A DNA stretch of 64,000 nucleotides from Ceratocystis colombiana (lineage: Eukaryota > Ascomycota > Sordariomycetes > Microascales > Ceratocystidaceae): NCBI GenBank assembly GCA_026419805.1, contig JAOSLS010000133.1, positions 1 to 64,000 of the forward strand. Reading direction: 5' to 3'. Under the pieces are notes generated by a model. That model had not been told where the DNA came from, did not search any database, and was given only the letters and a program-made list of their open reading frames with translations. This document shows positions 44,956 through 57,759 of the stretch, in pieces. The position numbers were made by a program, and so were the translations under genes. Numbering within the stretch: position 1 is the stretch's first letter; every line of letters begins with the position of its first letter.

Positions 44956-47900
44956 TAAGGAATACATTCTCTTCTTCTCCCTCTTCTCTTCCCTCCCCAA
45001 CTCCTCTACTCATTAAAGGAGCCCTCAATGTAGACATAGTAATAAACAATAACTATCCTACAGTTGCACTGGTGGACATAGGTAATACAGTATCTATAAT
45101 TGTATCTGAGAAACTTATGAAGAAATGTAAACTCCCCTGCTCAGTGCTCACCTCCCCCCTGTCCCTAAAACCTTTCAATGACTAACCTGCCTCTATCACT
45201 ACACAAGCCACTAAACTAGAAATAGATCTAGGTGGAATCAGAGAAGAAGTGTTCATACTAGTGGTACTAGACATCTATGAAGAAGAAATAATGATAGGAT
45301 ACCTATAGTTATACCACTACAAAGTAAGTATAGATTATATAAACCACTGTCTTGTCTTTTAGAATTTTTCAATACTATAGTCAACAACCTCCTTAGAACA
45401 TGGTAACCTAACTGAACTGAAAGTGGCCTACATATATAAAATTTAGAACTATGACCTCAAAGTCTTTACAGTAAGTCTACAAGACATCAATTACACCCTG
45501 GAAAAGCTAGCTAAAGAAGAGGAGCCCTACTCAGATGAATAGAAAGCCAAAGTCCTAGGCTAGATCACTATAGAAAACATTATTACATTTGACCTAGAAG
45601 CCCTTTACTCATACCACCTCCCTCCCCTCTGACCTAGGATGAACTATGAGATCAACCTCATAGTCCTAGACTCTGAAGCACCCTGGGGTCTATTGTATAG
45701 TCTCTCCTATGATGAACTGATTGTCCTCTGGAAAACACTACTCAACCTACTCAATAAAAAGTTCATCTAGATAAGTAGCTCAACAGTAGCAGCCCTAATA
45801 TTATTCATCAAAAAGCCAGGTAGTGGGCTGAGGTTCTATGTTGACTATAGGTTGCTTAATAAAATAATGAAAAAGGAGTACTATCCCTTACTAAACTTCA
45901 GAGAAACCCTCTGACAAGTCAGCTAAGTAAAATAGTTTACAAAGCTTAATGTAGTAGCTGCATTCCACAATGTCTAAATTGAACTAGGACATGAATGGAA
46001 AATAGCTTTTCACACCTGCTTAGGTTCCTTTAAGTGGAATGTCATGCTATTTAGTCTATCTAATGCTCCTGCCTAGTTCTAGTGTTTCCTAAACATAGTG
46101 CTATAAGAGTACCTAGATGTATTCTATTCTACCTATATTGATGACATTTTGGTCTTTATAGATAGTACCCTTGAAGAACATTATGAACAAGTGAATAAAG
46201 TCCTAACTAAGCTGGTTGGAGTAGGACTGACTATAGACATAGACAAGTGTGAATTTACAACTAAAGAAGTCAAGTACTTAGGATACATCATCCAACTAGG
46301 AAAGACAACTATAGACCTAGTAAAAGTCTAAGTAGTCAAAGAATGGCCTACTCCTAAGAATAAGAAAGATATTAGAGGATTTCTAGGTTTTATAAACTTT
46401 TACTACCTATTCATTAAAGACTTTACTACTATTATAGGACCCCTCAATACACTGATAGGGAAGCATTCCCCTTTTCTATAGTCTAATGACTGTGAACATG
46501 CCTTCACCCAACTGAAAGATGCTTTCTGCTCTACCCCTATACTATGCTTATTCAATCACATTCTTCCCACCACTGTCAAAGTGGATACATCAGGTTATAG
46601 CACTAGGGCTATCCTTCTCTAGGAACACCTAGATAGGATATACCTAACAGTATATATCAGCTAAAAAATATCACCCTCAGAAGCAAACTATGAAATCCAT
46701 GATAAAGAAATGCTTACAATCATACAAGCCCTCAAGGAATAGTGAGGAGAACTCCAGGGAACCCAAGGCCCTGTCAAGGTCCTGACAGACCACTAAAACC
46801 TGCTCTATTTTACAACTATACAACAACTATCAGAATAACAAGCTAGATAGGTAACCTTACTTTCAGAGTTCAACCTAGCTTTAGAGCACTGCCTAGGAAA
46901 ACTATCCCCACTCCTAGATATACTGTCCTGACTACACATGCCTCAGGACATAGAAGACCCTTAACTGAAAGCACACCACTAGTAGCTACTGACCTAAGGT
47001 GAAGATAGCTTACTATACATCTGACCTGTCTATACACCCTCTCTATTAATACTATCCCCATTCCAATAAGAAAACCTGTCTACACTCTGGAACCAAGCAC
47101 TGTCTGAAGACATAGACTACTCACTTGCCTACACTGTCATTACCTCAGGATCCCTAACATGGCCTGAGAACCTGAAGAACCACTAGAGAGTGTCACTGTC
47201 AGAATGCTCTCTAGACTCACAAGGTCACCTCTGCTTTAGATCTCAACTTTAGCTACTAAATTAGGAACTACTATGAACCAATGTACTATAGGAAATACAT
47301 GACTCAGTAATACTCATCCACCCTGGACAGAGAGTCATGTGTCAAGAGGTCTTAAAAACCTATTTCTAGCCACACTATACCTCAGATGTCAAACACTTCT
47401 ACTAAAACTATGAAATATGTAGTAGCACTAATGTCATATATCAAATAAAACAAGGACTACTGAAACCTCTTCCTATCCCTGACTATATATAGCAAGACAT
47501 TAGTCTAGACCTGATAGGACCTCTCCCCACTTGTAAAAGAGAAGGAAAATCATATAAGTATATCATAACAATTGTAGATCATCTCTCAAAGGGAACAATA
47601 CTAATACTATGCTATAGCCTAGACATCAAATACCTATCAATACATTTCCTTAAGTACTACTACCTAAGACATGGCCTACCCTAGAGCATCATATTAGACA
47701 GGCAATTCACTAATATGTTTTAGAAGCACCTGATGATAATACTGAAAATAAACTAATAATTGACTACTACATATCACCCCTAGTCAAATAGAGCTATAGA
47801 AAGGGTAAATACTGAAATCAAAGTAAAATTGTCAAAACTACTGATAGAACACCTAGACTGGCTCACCTGCCTCCCAATAGTTGAATTCACATTGAATGTA

Positions 47901-48587
47901 GCCACTTCTTCCTCCACTGAAACATCACCCTTTGCAATGTCCTATGGTTTTGATCCAGAACCTGTCCAGTTACAGCCAGAAGCAATTGCCCCCCTGACAC
48001 TACCACTAGACTAAAACCAGAGCCTAGTGGCACAAGCCACTAGGATAATGAAAAGCCTGGCTGACTAAGCAAAGTGGGCATAATCTGTACTGAGCACTAC
48101 TAGATTAGACATAGAGGAATGAGTAAACCTGCACAGATAGCCCTATTGCTAATTCCAACCTAGAGACTAGGTTTGGTTATCTAAGAGCTCACACACTATA
48201 TAGTAAGAAGGCCTAGGCTGAAAATTAAGACCCTGATACTAGAAGCTGCAAGTCTTAGAAGAAGTGGGTTCCCACAACTACAGGTTAGACCTATAGGGAG
48301 CCAGAGGTCATGACATTTTTCATACAGATAGGTTAAGGCATTTCCTAAATAATGCTTTTCCCTCCTAGAACACCTACACTATAGACAGTACACTAGGCCT
48401 AGTCAAAATCAATAGTATAGAAGAATAGGAAGTAGAAGATATAATCTAGGAGTGTCCTTCAAATAGCAAGAGGGAAGCACAATACCTAGTGAAATGGACA
48501 GGTTTCCCTAATCCTACCTAGGAACCAAGAGAAGCCCTGGAAGACACAGTTACACTAGAAAGATGGCTAGAAGGGAAAGGAGGCTGA
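44945..48587 (+). pseudogene. pol: pol of B1 (protease, RT, RNase H, integrase, chromodomain), decayed
   Basis: The protease site is D-I-G at 45075-45083, explained by ACA>ATA from DTG. RT is about 45,650-46,330 with YIDD at 46134-46145. RNase H is about 46,570-46,920 and integrase about 47,250-48,010, ending AIERVNTEIK and a stop-free segment at 47,829-48,014. The chromodomain is about 48,420-48,550 (LVKWTGFPNPT). The C-terminus is ERWLEGKGG then TGA 48585-48587, touching the LTR. Stops are common. Confidence 0.87.
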
Positions 48588-48820
48588 TGTTAGGGTTTAG
48601 AAAACCTAAATAGAGTCTAAAGACTTTTCAACCTATCTATTGGAGGAGCACAAGTATACTAGCCCTAAAAGGCTGAATAATTATTTGTGCCTCTCTCAAA
48701 ATACTAATATAGCAAAGGTTAGCAGTTAATTTTAGACTTAGTTTAGTTCCTTTCTTTCCCTATCAGAATATATTTGTTTCTGCTGTACTTCATCGATTCT
48801 CACAAGACAAGGCCCTTACA
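48588..48820 (+). repeat. 3' LTR of B1 (233 bp)
   Basis: It runs TGTTAGGGTTTAG...GGCCCTTACA, followed by AGGGG. It retains one CpG (CATCGATT) lost in the 5' LTR. Confidence 0.95.
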
Positions 48821-51800
48821 AGGGGTGGCTCAGGATTAGAGGACACTTGGGATAGTAATGGGTCTTCTCTATACCAGTAGACTAGGTTGACATGGAATAC
48901 TAGGTGGATGCTAGAGGGGGTATTGAGTTTGATAGTATAGGATCTAATAAGGCTAATGACTTTATACAGTAGTGCTAACTAGTTAAGTTTCTTTAAGGGG
49001 TGTAGGGTATGGACATTCTTAAGTCTCAGGTAGACTCTATCACTGACTTAGAATGATTCTATAACTTATTAGCCTTTATTGGTATGTCATTCCTATACTT
49101 CTTGGGCTAGGGCTATAGATGCCTAGGAGAATGTAGTGGCTTCATAGTGCTTTACTAGCTAGTTATATCCTACTATGGCTAGGGAAATACTTAAGCCTAT
49201 AGGTTATGGGGCAATAGTTTTGATAGGGTCTATGTAGTAGCTATGGCAGAAGAAAAATAGACTAATGCCTATAGATGCTAAAACCTGGTTATTCAAGGCA
49301 ATCTATGCTTAGGGCAGTAGGGAAGCCTAGTCATCTTATAGGTAGGCTGTGAATGTCTGGAGGTATGTCTCTATTTCCTAGTTCAAGTGTTCCTGTGCTC
49401 TATTAGTCTCTAGGTAGAAGGCTGTAGACAAACAATGAGTGATTCTAAGTTAGCAGTATACTTTAGCCTAGAAAAGGCTAATGAATTACAGACCTCAGTC
49501 AGAGGTGATCACATATAGGGTTCTATAGTGAGTGAATACATAGACTAAGAAAGCTTTAGCTATATTGTGAGCAGTAGAAGACTTCAGGGGTATGAGGACT
49601 TTGGACTTTGACAGCCAGTCAGTGACACCTATAATGACAGTATGCCTATTAGAGGGTAGAAGGTTAATAATGAAATCAACTATAATTTCTTACCAAGTCT
49701 ATTCTGGGATTAGGAGGGGTTTTAAGAGGCTATACTTCTATTCCTACTATATTTTGCTCTATCTACAAGTGTTATAGTTTCTCACAAAGTGCTATACATC
49801 TTCTGTCAACCCAGGCCAGGTATAGGAGTAGCTTATGAGGTCTCATGTGATAGTAGTGCTAGGGTAGCCTATTAGACTCAAATCATAGGTAGCTTGAATT
49901 ATCACTATATGAAGTGGCTCATAGGCTAGGATCTATAGGCACTCCTACTATAAGAGGTGTGTTTCTGAGTTGAGGGAGTATTCACTGATTTACCAAGATA
50001 GGCCCTAGTCATTAGGGAATGTATACACTTTTTCTTATACTACTGAGTAGGCTTACTAGTATCTCTCATTATATCTCAGTGTAGTATCCTATAGGTTATA
50101 GAGTTCTAGGTTAGTGAATAGGGATAGAAGACCTAGGTAGGGAGTGACTTCTAAGCCTTCTAGATCTTTATCAGGGTTTTTAGCCTATATTACTATAGTA
50201 ATAACAAAGTTCTTACTATAGGGGTATAGCATCTAGTGAACTCTAGATTATAGTCTATCATTAGATAGGTTATATAGGAGGTCTTAGTCATATCAGGATA
50301 GGGTATTAGAGGTGACTTGTGTTGTTCTAGGTCTATATATCAGTGTAAAGTCAAATTCAGATAATTCATAAGACTAGTAGCATTGATATTCTGAGAGGGT
50401 CTAGTGGGTTTAGAAGTAGATGAGGTTATAGTAGTTAGTATATACTTAGAATGTAATACTAGTTAAGAAAGAGTGCTAATGTTTCAAGCAGGAGAAGATT
50501 GCCAACATTTCCTTATTGTAGATAGGATAGTTGACCTCAGCTGGGGTGAGTTTCCATGAGAAGTATATAATAGGCCACTAAAGGGAATCCAGGCCCTATT
50601 GTCTCAATGAGGCTCCTATTACCTATCTAGAGGAATCTGCTTCAATGATAGTAGGGCAATTAGGATCATAGGTAGCTAGGACAGGTATAGAGATAAGGGC
50701 CTAGCAGAGCTTATCAAAAGCTTCTTACTGGTCTAGGCCTTAAATAAACAGTTAGTCTTTCTTAGTCAGTGTAGTTAGTAGTATTACTAGAGTTGAGTAG
50801 TTTATTGCAGTTTAGTACTGAATATGAAAGGCGGTGAAGGTGGGCAGAAACACAGGGGGTAAGTGAAGTATCTCACCCTGCTCACCAGCACAACCCTCTA
50901 GATAGACTCCTTTCCCTCCCCATCAATCAATAAAGATATTATACGAATCATAGCATTGCATCTCACCCATGACATAGTTCTTGACAAAATAGTAGTAGAA
51001 GTTTACAAAGCCTAAGAAGCTATAGAGGCTATATATAGAGGTTAGGGCTTCCTATTCTTGAATTGTATAGGTCTTTTCAGAGTTAGTGTGGATTCTAATA
51101 CCAGGCTCTACAATGAAGCCTAGATACTTAATTAAAGAGGATTTGAAATCACTCTTATCCTAATCTAGTTAGAGGCCTGTATTATCCAGGGCCTTGATGA
51201 TCTAATAGATAAGCTTGTAGTGGTCTTCTCTAGAACCTGAAGTATAGATCACTACATTATCTAGGTAGGCTGAGTAGGTTATGCCTAGCCACTAGGAAAG
51301 GACATAGTTAATGAACCACTAGAAGGAAGCTAGTGCTCCACTTAAGCTGAATGGAGTTACTAGCTATTCAAAGGCACTGAGGTAGGTATAGAAAATAGTC
51401 TATAGTTCATAGCCTTCTTTGACTTAAAGATAGTGGAAAGTAGAGATAACATTGACTTTAGAGATGTATTTAGCTAATGTAATATCATAGAGGGTATTAT
51501 AGATAAGTAGTAGTAGGTATCTATCCTTCTCTATAGTATTGTTTAGAGTGTAGTAGTCAATGTAGAAGTGAATACCTCCACTAGGTTTCTTAATAAAGAT
51601 CACTAGGGCTCCTCCTTTAGCACTGCTAGCCTGAATAAAGCCAGAGTTGAGGAGCTCATATAGGGTTTTCTATAGGACTAGCAGCTCCTCTCTACTCATG
51701 GAATACAAGGGATATACAGGGGTCAATTCATCTGGCTTTAGTCAGATCTCAGTGTCTAGGCCTAGTCATGACAGTGGTAGAGTAGTAGCCTTCTTTCTGT

Positions 51801-52326
51801 TAAAAGCACTAATGACTAGGAGTAGCCAGCTGGGGCAAGACATTCAGGGGTTGGTGTAGATCTTGGTTTGTAAGGCTTTCTCAATGTTGTAGAGGGAGGC
51901 TGAAAAGATATAGATGCCTTTAGTCTTGGTAACTTGGGCCTGGAGTGCCTATATCATACACTAGGAAATAGCTATGGTATCTAGGTCAAGGGGAGTAGTT
52001 ATAAGACAGAGTCTAAAGGGTTATTATAAGAGGACTTCATTCTAGGCTAGGTATATAGAGGCATTATGGTCTATTAGCTAATATTAGCCTAGTATTAGGT
52101 CTTCTGTCTAGTCAGGGATAATGTATATATATAGTTTTTTATTATGACCCCTAAGGCCTAAGTTAATCACAGTGATCTAGGTTATTATTAGGGGGTTTAG
52201 GTCACTAATGACTTATTCAACTAGATAGGGTACAATAGGTAAGGTTGTGGCTTTACACCTAAGAGTAGTGTGTAGGGAGATAGTGGTAAGACAGAGGCAT
52301 CTGTTGTCAATGAAAGCAGTAGTAAG
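48821..52326 (-). pseudogene. pol: pol segment of A2: integrase, RNase H, RT, part of protease
   Basis: It resumes at AGGGG (48821-48825). Leftward reading gives the integrase C-terminal part near 48,900, its core near 49,450-49,790, RNase H near 50,300-50,670, RT with YLDN near 51,265 and the protease end at 51,900-52,326. Solo LTR I (50803-50974) interrupts between RNase H and RT. Heavy stop content. Confidence 0.83.
50803..50974 (+). mobile_element. I: solo LTR of a ninth family (172 bp) with TAGTT duplication
   Basis: It interrupts A2 pol between RT and RNase H. Compared with A1 the flanks join exactly, and TAGTT is duplicated at 50798-50802 and 50975-50979. It starts TATTGCAG (TG mutated) and ends CACCCATGACA. 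It resembles none of the other LTRs except in the CCATGACA end. It keeps CpGs (GGCGG, TACGAA) that are rare around it, suggesting a more recent arrival. Strand is inferred from the LTR end. Confidence 0.85.
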
Positions 52327-52631
52327 TGTAATGATCTATGGATTATGTATGGTTCAGGCCCTGCCCTCACCCAGGAAACTATACAATACACCAGAAGCCC
52401 CTTTTGCTCCTTAGCCCCTTCTCCTAGTGTCTTCCTAGTGTCCTCCTAGTGTCTTCCTAGTGTCCTCCCCTAGCCCCTCTACTAAAGTGTATGTCTCCCA
52501 ACACACATATAAACCACTTGACTACCATCATTAGCATAGCTCACCTTAGTTTCTTTTAGAACTTATTGAGTTCTTCTTTAATATAGAGCTGTTATGCAAT
52601 TGAATCTTCTTGTATCTTGTGAAGCCTTACA
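52327..52631 (+). repeat. 5' LTR of A3 (305 bp)
   Basis: It runs TGTAATGATC...GAAGCCTTACA with four 11-bp CCTAGTGTCNN units, TATA-like ATATAAA at 52507-52513 and ATTGAGTTCT at 52565-52574. Confidence 0.94.
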
Positions 52632-52643
52632 TTAGAACTCAAT
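52565..52643 (+). promoter_or_regulatory. Self-priming pair of A3: ATTGAGTTCT in LTR, AGAACTCAAT in leader
   Basis: Blocks 52565-52574 and 52634-52643 are perfect reverse complements (10 of 10); the leader block starts 2 bases after the LTR. Confidence 0.85.
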
Positions 52644-52698
52644 CAGTCCTTTTCTTTTTTTTCTATAGATTTGACAATTTCCCCCTTTAGTACCTTTG

Positions 52699-52830
52699 TT
52701 GTCCTCTGTCCTCTGTCCTCTGTCCTCTGTCCTCTATCCTCTGTCCTCTATCCCCTGTCCTCTGTCCTCTGTCCTCTGTCCTCTGTCCTCTGTCTTCTGT
52801 CCTCTGTCCTCTGTCCTCTATCTTCTGTCC
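52699..52830 (+). repeat. 7-bp minisatellite in the leader of A3
   Basis: It has the same TGTCCTC unit as at 1-192, with fewer copies and variants such as TATCCTC and TATCCCC. The reading frame through it is an artefact of the repeat. Confidence 0.93.
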
Positions 52831-52850
52831 CTATTCTAAACTCCACTGCT

Positions 52851-54137
52851 ATAGAACCCTCAAACCTAGCCTAACCTATGTATACTCCTGAGCCTGCTGT
52901 ACTTCCAATACCTATAGAAATGAAAGAGGCACTGTTTGAGTTGTACTATAAGCTGAAGCAGTCCTAAAACTCCTAGGAATAAATACACTAGAAACTCAAG
53001 CAATCAGAGCATACTCAGTAGTGTATGTTCTAGTAGTTCTAGGAGGAAATCAAAACCCTCCAGCAACAAATGACAGCTAGCCTGCTATAGATCACCCAAG
53101 CCTTCACTACTCCAACACCTCTAGCCCCCTTAGTGGCACCTAGTGCCCCAGCTGCCCCCTTGGCCTCTGTAAGCCTTCCAGCTCCCTCAGCCCCTACAAG
53201 CTTCTCAGCCCCCCTAGCCCCTGTAGGCCTTTCAGCCCTAGTAATCCTGGAGGCATAACCTACTAGACACCCCAAGCCCTACCTCCTAGACATCCACCTC
53301 TTCTTAGGAAAAGGGTCAGAATACCAGGTATAGTCTTAGACAGTAGAGGCCAAGCTAGAATAAGATAGTGATATCATTAGGAATGACAGTAACTAGTTCA
53401 CCTACCTATAGATGTAGATGTCTACTATAGTGTAAACCAAGGTGTCACTACTATATAGATAAGCCAAGTTAAAGAACTATACTACAGCCTAATTTCTCAA
53501 AGCACTAGACACTATATTTCTAGATCCCTATATAGAGGAATATACTGAGGCTGAACTGTACTGCCTGAGTCAGGGAAACAATGAACTATTTTCAGTATTT
53601 ATACTAAAGTTTGAGAACCTACTCCTTAAGGCTAGGATCATTAGTGACTATACTTGTATCTCAAGCCTTAAACAATACCTCAATGATGAGCTTGTCAGGG
53701 CTGTCTACATAGGTGTCAAAGCTAAAACCTACTCTGCCTTTGTCTCTGAGGTCTTTGGCCTGGCCTCTGACCTGGAAGTGCTGAGAGGGTGCTAGACCTA
53801 GGTGAACACACTCCCTAGATTTGGCCACTGGACACCTGCTCTAGCACCCCTAACCTAGGCCACTCCCCCACTAGACAAAATGGATTAGTAACTATCCAAT
53901 GTCCCCCTCAAGCCTATAACCCCAGGAGAGAGGGAGAACCTAAAGTAGATAAACTCATGTTTCTACTGCTGTAAACCAGGGCACCTATAGCAGAACTACC
54001 CCCTTAACCAGGGGCAGCCAGTAGTGACCTAGGCTATAGAAGCCTAGTAACCTGATAATGTCCTAGTCCCTACTAAACACCTGGAAAACTACTAGGCCTA
54101 GATGACTATTGCTATCCAGTGCCTGAAGGGGAGATAA
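52851..54137 (+). pseudogene. gag: gag of A3, decayed
   Basis: Collinear with A1 gag; the start codon is ATA (A1 has ATG). An Ala/Pro-rich linker lies at about 53,130-53,240 and a knuckle at 53,958-54,002 where the last cysteine codon is TAC (A1 has TGC). It carries more TAG/TAA stops than A1. Confidence 0.82.
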
Positions 54138-57100
54138 TTACTAAGAAAGAAATAGGAGCAATAGGTACTTATATAGATATAACTCTAAATAAACATATCC
54201 TTACTACTGCTTTCATTGACAATAGATGCCTCTGTCTTACTACTATCTCCCTACACACTGCTCTTAGGTGTAAAGCCACAACCTTACCTATTATACCCTG
54301 TCTAGTTGAACAAGTTATTAGTGACCTAAACCCCCTAATAATAACCTAGATCACTATGATTAACTTAGGCCTTAGGGGTCATGATGAAAAACTATATATA
54401 TATATTATCCCTGACTAGACAGAAGACCTAATACTAGGCCAATGTTAGCTAATAGACCACAATGCCTCTATACACCTAGCCTAGAATGAAGTCCTCTTAT
54501 AATAACCATTCAGACTCTGCCTTACAACTACTCCCCTTGACCTAGATACTATAGCCATTTCCCAGTGTACAATACAGGCACTCTAGGCCTAAGTTACCAA
54601 GACTAAAGGCATCCATGTCTTTTCAGCCTCCCTCTATGACATTAAGAAAGCCTTGTAAACTAAGATCTATACTAACCCCTAAACATCTTGCCCTAGCTGG
54701 CTACTCCTAGTCATTAGCACTTTTGATAGAAAGAAGGCTACTACTCTACCACTATCATGACTAGGCCTGGACACTGAGATCTGACTAAAGCTAGATAAAT
54801 TGACCCCTGTGTATCCCTTGTATTCTATGAGTAGAGAGGAGCTGCTAGTCCTATGGAAAACCCTATATGAGCTCCTTGACTCTGGCTTCATTCAGGCTAG
54901 TAGTGCTGAAGGAGGAGCCCTAGTGATCTTTATCAAGAAACCTAGTAGAGGCATTCACTTCTACATTGACTACTATGCTCTAAACAATACCATAGAGAAG
55001 GATAGATACCTACTACTACTCATCTATGACACCCTCTATGACATTATATCAGCCAAATACATCTCTAAAGTCAATGATATCTCTACTTTCCACTGTCTTT
55101 GAGTCAAAGAAGGCTATGAACCATAGACTATTTTCCATACCTACCTCAGCTCCTTTGAATAGCTAGTAACTCCATTTAGCTTAAGTGGAGCACCAGCTTC
55201 CTTCTAGCAGTTCATTAACTATGTCCTTTCCTAGTGGCTAGGTATTACCTACTCAGCCTACCTAGACAATATAGTGATCTATACTTCAGGTTCCAGAGAA
55301 GACCACTACAAGCTTGTCTGTCAGATCATCAAGGCCCTGGATAATACAGGCCTCTAACTAGATTAGGACAAGAGTGATTTCAAATCCTCTTCAATCAAGT
55401 ATCTAGGCTTCATTGTAGAGCCTGGTATTAGAATCCATACTGACCCTGAAAAGACCTATACAATTCAAGAATAGGAAGCCCTAACCTCTATACATAGCCT
55501 CTATAGCTTCTTAGGCTTTACAAACTTCTACTACTATTTCATCAAGAACTACTTGACTCTAGTAATACCACTAACTACACTGACTAAGAAAGACTAACCA
55601 TTTGTTTAGGGCCTAGACTAGTAAGAAGCTTTTGATAAGCTCCACTAGGCCCTCATCTCTATACCTATCCTGGCTACCTATAATCCTAATCACCCTACTA
55701 TTATTAAAGTAGATTCCTCTAGATAGGTAATAGGAGCCTCATTGAGACAACAGGGCCTGGATTCCCTTTAGTGGCCTATTATATACTTCTCATAGAAACT
55801 CACCCTGGCTAAGGTCAACTATCCTATCCACAATAAGGAAATGTTGGCAATCTTCTCCTGCTTGAAACATTAGTGCCCTTTCTTAGCTGGCATTACATTC
55901 TAAGTACATACTGACCACCACAACCTCATCTACTTCCAAACCTACCAGACCCTCTTAGAACATTAACACTACTGGTCTTATGAATTATCTGAATTTAACT
56001 TCACACTAATACATAGACCTGGAATGATATAAGTCACCTCTGATGCCCTATCCTAATGTGACTAAGACCTCCTATACAACCTATCTAATGATAGACTATA
56101 ATCTAGAGTTCACTAGATGCTACACCCCTATAGCAAGAACTTTATCATTACTATAGTAATATAGGCTAAAAACCCTGACAAAGATCTAGAAGGCTTAGAA
56201 GTCACTCCCTACCTAGGTCTTCCATCCCTATTCACTGACCTAGAACTCTATAACCTATAGGACACTGCACTGAGATATAATGAGAGATACTAGTAAGCCC
56301 ACTCAGTAGTATAAGAAAAAGCATGTACATTCCCTAATGACTAGGGCCTGTCTTAGCAAATCAGTGAATACTCCCTTGACTCAGAAACACACCTCTTATA
56401 GCAGGAGTGCCTATAGATCCCAGCCTATGAGCCACTTCATATAGTGATAATTCAAGCTACCTATGATTTGAGTCTGACAGGCCACCCGAGCACCACTATT
56501 ACACAAGACCTTATAAGCCACTCCTACACCTGGCCTAGGTTGACAGAAGATATGCAGTGCTTTGTGAGAAACTACAACACTTGTAGACAGAGCAAAATAT
56601 GGTAGGAATAGAAGCATAGCCTCTTAAAACCCCTCCTAATCCTAGAATAGACTTAGTAAGAAATTGTAGTTGATTTCATTATCAACCTTCTACCCTCTAA
56701 TGGGCACACTATCATTATAGGTGTCACTGACCAGCTGTTAAAGTCTAAAGTCCTCATACCCCTGAAGTCTTCCACTGCTCACAATGTAGCTAAAGCTTTC
56801 TTAATCTACATATTCACTCACTACAGAACCCTATATGTAATCACCTCTGACTAAGGTCCACAATTCATCAGCCTTTTCTAGGCTGAAGTATACTACTAAC
56901 TTAGAATCACTCATCATTTGTCTATAGCCTTCCACCTAGAGACTAATAGAGCATAGGAATACTTGAACTAGGAAATAGAGACATACCTCTAGACATTCAT
57001 AGCCTACCTACAAGATGACTAGGCTTCCCTACTGCCCTAAGCACAGATCACCTTGAATAACTAGGTTTCAGTATCTACAGGCATTAGCCTATTTTTCTTC

Positions 57101-57739
57101 TGCTATAGCTACTATATAGACCCTATTGAAACTGTTGCCCTATAACCCACAGGCTTAAGTATTTCCCTAGCCATAGCAGGACACAACTAGCTAGCAAAGC
57201 ACTATGAAGCCACTACATTCTCCTAGGCATCTATGGCCCTAGCCTAAGAAGTATAGGAATGATATACTAATAAAGGCTGACAAGTTATAGAATCATTCCA
57301 AGTCAGTGATAGAGTCTACCTAAGACTTAAGAATGTCTATACCCTATACCCCTCAAAGAAACTTGACTAGTTAGTACTACTATATAAAGTCATTGGCCTT
57401 ATTAGATCCTATACTATCAAACTCAATACCCCCTCTAGCATCCACCTAGTATTCTATATCAACCTAGTCTACTGGCATAGAGAAGACCTATTACTATCCC
57501 AAGTGTCCTCTAATCCTAAGCCACCCCTAATATCATAGGAGGAAGCTATAGATAATGCAGTTACAGGGGAATACTAAGTGGACAAGATCCTCTAACACTG
57601 GAAATATAGGAAATAATACCAAGTGCTAGTAAAATGGACAGGTTATATAGAACTAACCTAGGAACTATTAGTACACCTTGAAGACATAGCTACCCTAGAA
57701 GAATACAAGTAAACCACTGACTATCTATAGGTGACCTGA
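54056..57739 (+). pseudogene. pol: pol of A3 (protease to chromodomain), decayed
   Basis: It has the same layout as A1 pol: protease (D-N-R where A1 has D-N-G) near 54,218, RT with YLDN at 55259-55270, RNase H near 55,690-56,060, integrase near 56,190-57,060, chromodomain near 57,570-57,710 and TGA 57737-57739. The histidine of TGHPG in the integrase finger is kept here but lost in A1, so the two copies mutated independently. Stops occur in all domains. Confidence 0.85.
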
Positions 57740-57759
57740 AAGGAGGGGAAGGGATCAAT

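Larger units (their letters stand above)
43523..48820 (+). mobile_element. Element B1: full-length chromovirus (5298 bp) in A2
   Basis: Two 233-bp LTRs (43523-43755, 48588-48820) with AGGGG duplicated at 43518-43522 and 48821-48825. All LTR differences I could see are CA/TA, TG/TA or former CpG sites. Gag and pol are complete but decayed. Two more B LTRs lie at 60382 and 61935. Confidence 0.96.
42079..52326 (-). mobile_element. Element A2: family A copy, 3' part only, split by C1, B1 and solo LTR I
   Basis: The pieces are 42079-42392, 43296-43522 and 48826-52326 (with I inside the last), about 4.0 kb of the 5.7-kb element. It starts with a 305-bp LTR inserted in F1 and ends abruptly at 52326, at family position 1559 in the protease, directly against the 5' LTR of A3. 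The missing protease start, gag and 5' LTR are not found elsewhere in the window. Confidence 0.9.

Noticed and set aside
52671..52874. Open frame through the TGTCCTC array (repeating Leu-Ser-Ser-Val-Leu-Cys-Pro)
   Set aside because: A 7-bp repeat gives open frames in any phase; no such frame is kept at 1-192.
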